Positions 15,818 through 34,800 of a stretch of DNA of 60,060 bases are shown here, piece by piece. The notes beneath the pieces were generated by a model that did not search any database, was not told the DNA's origin, and worked only from the letters and a program-made list of their open reading frames with translations. The stretch covers positions 1 through 60,060 of the forward strand of contig JAEUPC010000109.1 in NCBI GenBank assembly GCA_016789865.1. The letters are read 5' to 3'. The DNA comes from Rubrivivax sp. GTDB lineage: Bacteria > Pseudomonadota > Gammaproteobacteria > Burkholderiales > Burkholderiaceae_C. How positions within the stretch are numbered: position 1 is the first letter of the stretch; every line of letters begins with the position of its first letter. Both the position numbers and the translations under genes were made by a program.

Positions 15818-18800
15818 ACATGACCCCAACCTTTCCCGCCGCGGAGGAACTGAGCCCGGTCAAGCGCGCGCTGCTCGAGATCCGCGAGCTGCGCGCGCGC
15901 GTGGCCGAGCTCGAAAGCGCGGCCGCGGCGCCCATCGCCATCGTCGGCACCGGGATGCGCCTGCCCGCGGGCATCCGCAGCCTGGAAGCGCTGTGGTCTT
16001 TGCTGCAGGGTGGCGGCGACGCCATCGGCCCCACCCCGGCCGAGCGCTGGGACCTCGACGCGCTGTTCGATGCCGACCCTGACACGCCCGGCAAGATGTT
16101 CACGCGCGAGGGCGGCTTCATCGATGCGCCCTACGACTTCGACGCCGAGTTCTTTGGCATCGCGCCGCTGGAGGCCGAGACCATGGACCCGCAGCAGCGC
16201 CTGCTGCTGGAGTGCGCCTGGCACGCCTTCGAAGACGCCGGCATCGCCCCCGGCTCGCTGCACGGCTCGCCCACCGGCGTCTTTCTCGGCATCAGCAACA
16301 GCGACTACGGTCGCATGCTGTTCAGCCATCCGCAGCGCATCGACCCCTATTTCTGCGTCGGCACCGCGTTCAGCGTGGCCGCCGGCCGCATCGCATACGT
16401 GCTGGGTCTGCAGGGGCCGGCGATGTGTGTGGACACGGCCTGCTCATCGTCGCTGGTGGCCCTGCACCTGGCTGCGCAGAGCTTGCGCCGGGGCGAGTGC
16501 AGCCTGGCGCTGGCCGGCGGCATCAACCTCATGCTGTCGCCGGAGATCAACATCAACTTCTCCAAGGCGCGCATGATGGCGCCCGACGGTCGCTGCAAGG
16601 CCTTCGATGCCGCAGCCGACGGCTATGTGCGCGGCGAAGGCTGCGGTGTCGTGGTGCTCAAACGCCTGGCCGACTGCACCACCGCCGACCGCGTGCTGGC
16701 GGTGCTGCGGGGCAGCGCGCTCAACCAGGACGGCCGCAGCAGCGGACTCACCGCCCCCAACGGGCCAGCCCAGGAAGCGGTGCTGCGCGCCGCCTTGCAG
16801 CAGGCCGGCCTGCAGTCGACCCAGGTGGGCTATGTGGAGGCCCACGGCACTGGCACGTCGCTCGGTGACCCGATCGAGCTGCAGGCGCTCGGCGCCGTCA
16901 TGGGCGGTGCCGATCGCGCCGGTGCGCCGCTGGCCGTCGGTTCGATCAAGACCAACCTCGGCCACCTGGAGGCCGCCGCCGGCATCGCCGGGGTGTTCAA
17001 GGCCATTGCAATGCTGCGACATGGCCAGATCCCCCCGCACCTGCACCTGCGCCAACCGACACCGCATTTCGACTGGGCGGCCAGCCGCATGCAGGTGCCC
17101 ACCAACTTGACGCCGTGGCCGGCAAGCGGCGAGCCGCGGCGCGCCGGCGTCAGCTCGTTCGGCTTCTCGGGCACCAATGCCCATGTCGTCCTCGAGGAGG
17201 CCCCGGCTCCTGCGGCCGCCTCGCCAGCCGGCATGCCCTCGGCCACCACGAACCGCCCCTGGGAGGTGCTGACGCTCAGCGCGCGCGACCCGCGCGCCCT
17301 GGCCGAGCTGGCCGCGGTCGCGGCCGATGCGGTGCAGGCCGCACCGGCGCGCTGGGTGGAGTTCGCGCACACCGCCAACTGCGCACGCACACCCCTGGCG
17401 CACCGCGCCAGCGTGCGCGCGCGTGACGCGGCTTCACTGGCCGACGGCCTGCGCGCGCTGGCACGCGGCGAATCCGCCGACCGCGCCATGCGAGGCCAGC
17501 GCAAGGGCGCACCACGCGTCGCGTTCCTCTACACCGGCGGCGGCGCACAGACGGTGGGCATGGCACGTGCGCTGTACGACGCCGCCCCGATCTTCCGGCG
17601 CACGTTCGACGCCGCGGCCGCGTTCCTCGAGCCTCTGCTCGGCATCGGCCTGCGCGAGGTGATCGACGCACCCGGCGGTGACCGCTCGCCGCTGCACGAG
17701 ACGCGCCACGGCCAGCCCGCGCAGGTGGCAGTGGCTCTCGCGCTGACCGACCTTTGGGCCTCGTGGGGCGTGAGGCCGGCGGCCGTGCTCGGGCACAGCC
17801 TCGGCGAATACGCTGCCGCCTACGCGGCCGGGCTGCTTTCGCTGCCGGACGCGCTGCGCATGGTGGTGGCGCGCACGCGGGCCGTTGACGCGCTGGCCGC
17901 CGCTGGCCGCATGGCCACGATCTTCGCCGCCCCCGCCGCAGTGCAGGCGCAGATCGTTTCCAGCGCGAGCACGGCCGTCATCGCCGCCTTCAACGGCCCG
18001 GAGCAGGTGGTCGTCAGCGGCACGCCCGAGGAGGTGGAAGCGCTGGCCACACACTTCGAGCGCAGCGGCACTCGCGTGTCGCGCCTGCGCGTGGCATACG
18101 CCTCGCACTCGCCGATGATGGAGCCGGCACTGGCCCCCTTCGAGGCGTCGATCGCCGACATCGCCTATGGCGAGCTGCACACGACGTTCGTCTCCAATCG
18201 CACCGGTGCGCCGGTCACGATGGCACAGGTGGCGCGGGCGGCGTACTGGCGCGACCACCTGCGCCAGCCGGTGCGCTTCTCCGAGTCGATGCGCGCGCTG
18301 GCGGCACTGGGCATCACGCATTACGTCGAGATCGGCCCGCACCCGGTGCTGGTAGGCATCGGCGCGCTGTGTGTCGAAGGCGACGACGTCGCCTGGCTGC
18401 CCTCGTTGCGCCGCGACGATGACGACTGGGACGTCATGCTCGAGTCGCTGCAGCAGCTGCACGCGGCCGGGCTCGACCCCGACTGGCAAGGTTTCGACGC
18501 CGGCGCCGGCACGCGCAAGGCGGACTTCCCGCTGTACCCGTTCCAGCGTCGCCGCTACCGCCCCGAGTGGCTGGACGAAACACCGGCGGCGTTGGCAGCC
18601 CGCGGCACGGCCGCCTCGCCGGCCACCACCGCCCCCTGGTCGGTGGCCTGTGCCTCGCTGGCCGACCAGTCTCGCCGCGGCCCGATCGGCATCAGCCTGG
18701 ACGGCTACGGGGAGAAGTGGGCGAGCTTGCGGCGCCTGACGCATGGCGTGGCTGCCGCGGCGCTGCGCGAGGCGGGGCTCTTTGCCGACGCGGGCGCCAG

Positions 18801-20294
18801 CGCCGACCTCGACGATGTGCGTTCGCGCCTGGGTGCCGGGGTTCCCTACGGCCACCTGCTGCGGCGCTGGCTGGAGGGCCTGTGCGAAGACGGTCTGCTG
18901 CGCCAGGCGGACGGGCGCTTCGTGGCCGATGCACCGCTGCCCGCTCCCGACCTCGCCGCGTTGTGGGCCGATGCCGAACAGAGGCTGCCCGACAACCGGC
19001 CGCTGCTGGACTACCTGCGCCACTGCGCGGCACTGGCGCGGCCCGTGCTGGCCGGCCGCACGAGCCCGCTGGAGACCCTTTTCCCCGGCGGCGACTTCGC
19101 GCTGTCGGACGGCCTGTACCGCCGCTCGGCAACCATGCGCTACGTCAACGAGCTGGCGGCGGCCGCCGTGCGCGCCTTCGCCGCCGCGCACCCGGCGCCG
19201 CAGCTGCGCGTGCTGGAGGTCGGTGCCGGCACGGGCGGCACCACGCAGGCCTTGCTGCCGGTGCTTGACCCGCAGCGCACCCACTACCGGTTCACCGACG
19301 TCTCGTCGTTTTTCTTCGACCGCGCGCGCGAGCAGTTCGCGGCCTACCCGTTCATCGACTGCGAGCATTTCGACGTCGACCGCGAGCTCGCCGACCAGGG
19401 GCTGCAGCCCGGCAGCGCAGACCTGGTGGTGGCCGCCAACGCCGTGCACGCCAGCCGCGACCTGCGCGCCACGCTGCGGCGGCTGCGCGAGCTGCTGGCC
19501 CCCGGCGGCATGCTGCTGCTGGTGGAGTCGACGCAGCACCTGGCGTGGTTCGACATCAGCACCGGCCTCATCGAGGGCTGGCAGCACTTCGCCGACGACT
19601 TGCGCACCGACAACCCCCTGCTGCCGCCCGAGCGCTGGGTGGGCGCCCTGCGCGACGCGGGCTTCGATGCGGCCGCGGCTTACCCCGAAGCCGGCACCCC
19701 CGCGGCCGAACTGGCCCAACACGTGGTGGTGGCCCACGTGGCTGGGGACGTTACCTCGCACGCGGCGGCGACCGGCCGGCCCCTTGCCGGGGCGGCCCGC
19801 ACCGGGGCAGGAGCGTCTTCCGCGTCGCCGGAACCCGCCCCGACCGCTTCCGCGCCGGCTCCTTCGGTGCTGCAGCAGCTTGCCGAAGCCCTGCCCGACG
19901 AACGCCTGCCGCTGCTGCGCGACTTCGTTCGTGAACGCGTGATGCGCGTGCTCAAGCTGCCGCCGGACGCGCCGCCTGGCCTGCGCGATCGCCTCATGGA
20001 CATCGGCTTCGACTCACTGATGGCCGTGCAGCTTCGCAACCAGCTGGGCAAGGCCCTCGAGCTGAAGCAGCCGCTGCCGGCCACGCTGATGTTCGACCAG
20101 CCGACGATCGAAGAGCTGGCGCGCTACTTGTTGCAGCGCCTGGCGCCGCCGGCGGCCACTGCGAACGGCACCGCCATGGCACCGGCCGCCACCGAGGCCG
20201 CCAGCCTCGTGGCGCCGCGTTCCGGCAGCGCCACCGACGTGAGCGCGATGAGTGACGACGAAGTCGCGGCGCTGCTCGAACAGCGGCTGGGCAC

Positions 20295-20298
<4 letters not shown>
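15814..20298 (+). CDS. Type I PKS module 3: KS-AT-MT-ACP (no reductive domains)
   Basis: 1494 aa. The N-terminal [19 protein letters not shown] is a docking helix. KS Cys210. The AT has TGGGAQ (Gly576 in place of the GQG Gln), GHSLGE (Ser662) and YASHSPMM (Tyr762-His765), a methylmalonyl-type motif, although other AT residues are ambiguous. After the AT there is no DH, ER or KR. Instead a methyltransferase domain (about 930-1330) carries [11 protein letters not shown] near 1134, [16 protein letters not shown] and ANAVHAS (His1212). The ACP has GFDSL (Ser1401), and the tail [14 protein letters not shown] is docking-like. The MT belongs to the PKS-embedded SAM MT family. Whether it methylates the alpha carbon or the enol oxygen cannot be read with certainty. 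C-methylation after a methylmalonyl unit would give a gem-dimethyl beta-ketone; O-methylation would give a beta-methoxy-enoyl. Confidence 0.9.
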
Positions 20299-28748
<8,450 letters not shown>

Positions 28749-28765
28749 CGGCAGCGGTGCCGGCA

Positions 28766-28786
28766 CGCCCCCGACCGCAGGGGGCG
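28766..28786 (+). terminator. GC hairpin in the only long gap inside the PKS operon
   Basis: CGCCCCC and GGGGGCG form a perfect 7-bp stem around a 7-base loop (GACCGCA), 17 bases after the stop of module 4 and 29 bases before the GTG of module 5. There is no T-run, so it is not a classic intrinsic terminator. It could attenuate, protect an mRNA end or mark a processing site. All other junctions between the synthase genes overlap, which makes the hairpin stand out. Confidence 0.4.
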
Positions 28787-28815
28787 CGCACCGCCACGTA
28801 CATCAGGGCCAGGAC

Positions 28816-31800
28816 GTGAGCAGCGACTTCTTCGACCGCATCAGCAAGCTTTCGCCCAAGCGCCTGGCGCTGCTGGCGCTGGAACTGCACGAAAAGCTCG
28901 AAGCGGCCGGCTACTCGCAGCGAGCCCATGCGCCGGTGGCCATCATCGGCCTGGGCTGCCGCTTCCCTGGCGGCGCCGACAGCCCCGAGGCCTACTGGCG
29001 GCTGCTGGACGAGGGCCGCGACGCAATCCGCGAGGTGCCCGCCGAGCGCTGGGACATCGACGCCTGGTTCGACCCCGACCCCGATGCACCGGCGCGCATG
29101 TCGGTGCGCCACGGCGGCTTCCTCGACCGCGTCGACGGCTTCGATGCGCCGTTCTTCGGCGTCTCGCCGCGCGAAGCGCTGACGATGGACCCGCAGCAGC
29201 GCCTGGCGCTCGAAGTCTCGTGGGAAGCGCTCGAACACGCCGGCATCGCGCCCACCAGCCTGGCCGGCAGCGCCAGCGGTGTGTTCCTGGGCGTTTGCAA
29301 CAGCGACCATTTCCAGCGTGTCATCGATCGCGGCGACGCGGCCATCGACGCCTATCTCGCCTCGGGCAACGCGCACAGCGTGGTGTCCGGGCGCATCGCC
29401 TACTTCCTCGGGCTGCGCGGTCCGGCGTTGTCGATCGATACGGCCTGTTCATCCTCGCTGGTGGCGCTGCACTCGGCGCTGCACAGCCTGCGCAGCGGCG
29501 AGGTACGACTGGCGCTGGCCGGCGGTGTGAACGTCATGTGTTCGCCGCAGACGACCATTGCACTGACCAAGGCGCACATGCTGGCGCCCGACGGCCGCTG
29601 CAAGACTTTCGACGCCGCCGCCGACGGCTTCTCGCGAGGCGAAGGCTGCGGCGTGCTGGTTCTCAAGCGCCTGGCCGACGCGCAGGCCGACGGCGACCGC
29701 GTGCTGGCCGTGATCCGCGGCAGCGCCTGCAATCAGGACGGCAAGAGCGGCGGGCTGACCGTGCCCAGCGGCCCGGCGCAGGAGGCGGTGATCCGCGCCG
29801 CGCTGGCCGATGCCGGCCTGGACCCGCACGACATCGACTACGTCGAGGCGCACGGCACCGGCACGACGCTGGGCGACCCGATCGAGGTGCGCGCGCTCGG
29901 CGCGGCACTGGCCGCCGGGCGAGCGGCCGAGCGGCCGCTGCACATCGGTTCGGTGAAGACCAACTTCGGCCACCTCGAATCGGCCGCCGGCGTGGCCGGC
30001 GTGATGAAGGTGGTGCTGGCGCTGCAGCACGCGCGCATCCCGCCGCACCTGCACCTGCAGCAACCCAGCCCGCACATCGACTGGACGCAGCACCCGCTGC
30101 ACATCGCCGCCGAGGGCCACCCCTGGCCGCGCGGCCCGGTGCCGCGGCGCGCCGGCGTCAGCTCGTTCGGCTTCTCGGGCACCAACGCGCATGTGGTGAT
30201 CGAAGAGGCGCCCGCTGAGCAAGAGGCCGCGGCGTCCGCGCCCAACGCTGCGGCGCAGCCCGCGCCGCCGCCGGGCACCCTGCGCGTGCTGCCGCTTTCG
30301 GCGCGCACGCCGGCTGCGCTGGCCGCGCTGGCGCGCGCCTATGTGGCGCGGCTGCAGGCGACGGAAACACTCGACGAGCCCGCGGCGCTGGCGGCCTGGG
30401 CCGACATCGCACACAGCGCCGGTGTCGGCCGCACGCACTTCACCGAGCGCCTGGCGGTGGTGGCCGCCGATGCCGCCACCGCCCGCACCGCGCTGCAGGC
30501 CTGGCTGGCCAAGTGCCCCAGCGGCGAGCCCGGGGCGGCGCCTGCCGACGGCCTGGGACACGAAGCCTTGCACCAGGGCCAGGCCGAGCCCGGGCAGGCC
30601 ACCGAGTTCGCCTTCCTGTACACCGGCCAGGGCTCACAGTACCCAGGCATGGCCGCGCGCCTGTACGCGCTGGCGCCGGCCTTTCGCGAGGTCATCGACC
30701 AATGCGACGAATGGCTCGGCGCCGACGCCCAGGGTCGGCGCTTGAAGACGGTGATGCCGGCCCCGGCGGCCGAAGGCGCCGCGGCCCCGATCCACGACAC
30801 CGCGTGGACGCAGCCGGCGCTGTTCGCGCTGGAGCTCGGCCTCACGGCGCTGTGGCGCCGCTGGGGCGTGGCACCGGCGGCGGCCATCGGGCACTCGGTG
30901 GGCGAATATGCCGCTGCGGCTGCCGCTGGTGTGTTCGACCTGCGCGAAGGCCTGGCGCTCATCGCCGAACGCGGCCGCCTGATGCAGCAGCTTCCCGCCG
31001 GCGGCGCGATGGCGTCGCTGTACATGCCGGTGGAGGATGCCGAGGCGGCGCTGCGCGACGCGGCCAAATCGGCGCTGCGCAACGCGGCCCAGGCCGCGCC
31101 ACACGATGCAGTCAGCATCGCCGCGTACAACGCACCGGACAACGTGGCGGTGGCCGGCAGCAGCGCCGCCATCGATGCGCTGCTGGCGCGCCTGGCCGCG
31201 CGCGACGTGCAAGGGCAGAAGGTGCACGTGGCGCTGGCCGCCCATTCGCCGCAGGTCGAGCCGGCGCTCGCCGGGCTGCAGGCGGCCGCGGCGGCCACCC
31301 CGATGCGCGCCCCGGTCATCCCGATGGCCTGGAACGTCACCGGCGGGGCGCTGCCCGGGGGCGCCAACACCCCCGACGCCACCTACTGGCGCCGCCACCT
31401 TCGCGAGCCGGTCCGATTCGGCGACGGTCTGCGCCACCTGCACGCACAGGGCTTCAGGCACTTCATCGAGGTCGGCCCGCATCCGACCTTGAGCGCACTG
31501 GCCGAGCGCAACCTGCCCGAGGGTGAAGTGCGCTGCATCGGCTCGCTGCGCCGCGGCAAGGACGATTGGGCCGAGCTGATGCACGCGCTGGCCGAAGCCT
31601 ATGTGCATGGCGCCGCGGTGCAGTGGGCCGAGGTGAACGCGCCGCTGGCGGCGCGCCGCACCGACCTGCCGACCTATCCGTTCGAGCGACAGACGTTCTG
31701 GATCGAGGCTGACCCGCAGCGTGCGGCGCGGTCCACCGCGGCCACGGGAGTCGCTGCGGCGGCGTCCGCGCCGTTGGCAGATGCCCCATCGGCTTCAACT

Positions 31801-34800
31801 GCATCCGTCGCGGCCCCAGCACGGCCCAGCGCCACCGCGGCCCTGCACCCACGCCGCCTGCCCACCGCCGTGCCGACCTTCGAGTGGCACCTCGGACCCG
31901 AGGCGCCGCCGTACCTCGCGCAACATCGCGTGCACGGCGTGCCCTTGGTGGCCGGGCCTGTGATGGTGGAGATGCTGGCGCGCGCGGCCCAGGCCGCGTG
32001 GGGCCGGCTGCCGCAGTCGGTGCTGCAGTTCGAGGTGCATGCGCCGCTGGTGCTGGGCAGTGCCGGCCGCCTCGTGCAGTTGCACTTCGGCCCGGCCGAC
32101 GACAGCGGAACGCGCTTCGAACTGCACAGCCGCGCCATGCCCCCCGACGCGCCGCCAGTGGCGGCGCCGCCCGGCGACGACCGGATCGACAAATGGACCC
32201 GCCACGCGAGCGGAATCGTGCGGCTGGAAGCCGCGGCGGCGACCCCCTGGCCCGTGCTGCCGGTTGCGCAGCGCGCCAAGGACCTGGGCGCGCCGGCCCC
32301 CTGCGGCGGCTACTACGAGCGCCTGCGCCGGCTGGGCATCGACCTCGGCCCGGTGTTTGCAAGCCTGCTCGAAGCGCACCGCCGCTCCAACGAAGTGCTG
32401 GCGCGGCTGCAGCTGGCCGACGCCGCGGCGGGCGACCCGGTGGGCCTGGCCCACCCCGGTTTGCTGGATGGCGCGCTGCAGGCGGTGGGCCTGGCGCTGC
32501 CTGCACCCGCAGGTGAGCACGAGGCCCACGTCTACCTCTTCGGTGGCTGGCAGGAACTGCAACTGTCCAGCACACCGCTGCCTCCGACGCTGTGGTGCCA
32601 TGCACGCCTGCGGGCGGGCGGGGCCGGCGACGTACACGCCCATGTGAACGGCCAGGCCAGCGGACACGCGCGCGGCCAGGCGAACGGCCACACAGGCAAG
32701 CACGTCAACGGCGCGGCAACCCCAGGCGAAGCTGTCGCACCGCAGACCTGGCTCGCCGACGTCACCTTGCATGACGAGCAAGGCACCTGCCTGGGCCGCA
32801 TCGAAGGGGTGCAGCTGCGCCGCGCCGCGCGCGAGACGCTGCAGCGCATCGTCGCGCCGGTGCGCAGCGAAGATGACGCGGCGGCGGCCGCTCAACTCGC
32901 CTATCACGTCGAGTGGGAACCGACACCGCTGCCTGCGGCGACCCAGCTCGTGCCCCCGGCGGCCAGTGCCTCCGCGCTGGCCGAACGATTCGAGGCACTG
33001 GCCCGCGAGCATGGCCTGGGCATCTACGATGCGCTGCTGCCCGAGCTGGACCGCCTGGCGGCTGCGCATGTCGTCCAGGCGTTCGGCGAGCTGGGCTTCG
33101 ACGACACGCCCGGGCGTCGTTTCATCGTCGAGGCCGAGGCCACCGCGCTGAGCATCGTGCCGGCACACCGGCGCCTGTTCGCGCGGCTGCTGCGCATGCT
33201 GGCCGAGGACGGCGTGCTCGCCGCGTGCCACGCTGCCGATGTCGGCGCCGCGAATGCAGGCAACGGCACACGCTTCGAGTGCCGCCAGCGCCTTTCGCCC
33301 ATCGAGCCCGCGGCGCTGCAGGCCCGCTACGAGTCGCTGCTGGCGCGCTTCGCGCCGGTAGACGGCGAGCTGCTGACGTTGCGTCGCTGCGGCAGCGCGC
33401 TGGCCCGCGTGCTGCGCGGCGAGCAGGACGCGCTGCAGCTGCTGTTCCCGGGCGGCTCGTTCACCGAGGCGCGCAAGCTTTATGTCGAGTCGCCCTATGC
33501 GCGCACCTACAACGGCGCGCTGGCCGAGGCGCTGCGCGCTGCGCTGGCCCAACTGCCCGCCGATGCGAAGCTGCGGGTGCTGGAGATCGGCGCCGGCACC
33601 GGCGGCACCACCACCTACGTGCTGCCGCTGTTGCCGGCGGCGCGCACCGACTACCTGTTCACCGACCTCTCGCCGCTGTTCCTGGAGCGCGCGGCCGAGC
33701 AGTTCGCGGCCTGGCCGTTCGTGCGCCGGCAGTTGCTGGACATCGAACGCGACCCGATGGCGCAAGGCCTGGCGCCGGCGCAGTTCGACATCGTGATTGC
33801 CGCCAACGTGCTGCACGCCTGCGCCGACCTCGGCCGCGCGGTGGCGCACGCGCGCTCGCTGCTGGCGCCCGGCGGCCAGTTGCTGCTGCTGGAAGGCATG
33901 GCGCCCGAGCGCTGGGTGGACCTGAGCTTCGGCCTCACCGACGGCTGGTGGCGCTTCACCGACACCACGTTGCGCACCGACTATCCGCTGGTGGATCGTT
34001 CGCAGTGGCAGGCCTTGCTCGCGCAGCAGGGCTATGCCGATGTCGCCGTGGTGCCGGCCACCGGCGCTTCGGCTGGCAGCCGGCTGGCCGATGCCCCGCC
34101 CGCGGCGCGCTCACCCGCCAGCCATGGCGCGCGCGAGCAGCAGGCGCTGATCGTCGCACGCGCCGCCGTGCAGCCGCGCCACTGGCATCTGGTCGGCGGC
34201 GAGTCGCCGGCGGTGCAGGCGCTGCGCCAGGCCTTTGCGCGGCAGCTTGCGGCTCGTGGAGATCGCGTGAGCCTGTCGCCCGCTGAGATGCCCGACGAGG
34301 CCACCTGCGGCGTTGCCGTCGAGGCGGTCTACTTCGGCGCGCTCGATCTGGCCGAGGTGGATGCTCCTTCGGCCGGGGCGGCCTCGGGCGCCGAGGCTGC
34401 CGGGGAAGCCGCCGAACGGTGCGAGCAGGCGGCCTTCTTGCAGCCGCTCGAACTGCTCGCGCGGGCGGCGCTGGCTTCGGCACCGTCGGCTGCATCACCC
34501 GGCCGCGTATGGCTGGTGACCCGCGGGGTGCATACCGTGGGCAACGAGGCTGCCGCCGCCAGCGGCCGCTGGATGGCGCCGCTGTGGGGGCTGGGCCGCG
34601 TGTTTGCGCTCGAACACCCGCAGGCCTGGGGTGGGCTCGTCGATCTGCCCGCCTCCACAACGCCGGACACCGGCGCCAGCCCCGAGGCGGAAGCCGCCTT
34701 GCTGCTGCGCACCTTCGAGGCCGGCGACGACGAGGACCAGCTCGCGTGGCGCGGTGGGGTGCGTCATGCAGCCCGGCTGCGCGCCGGCATGGCGACCGTG

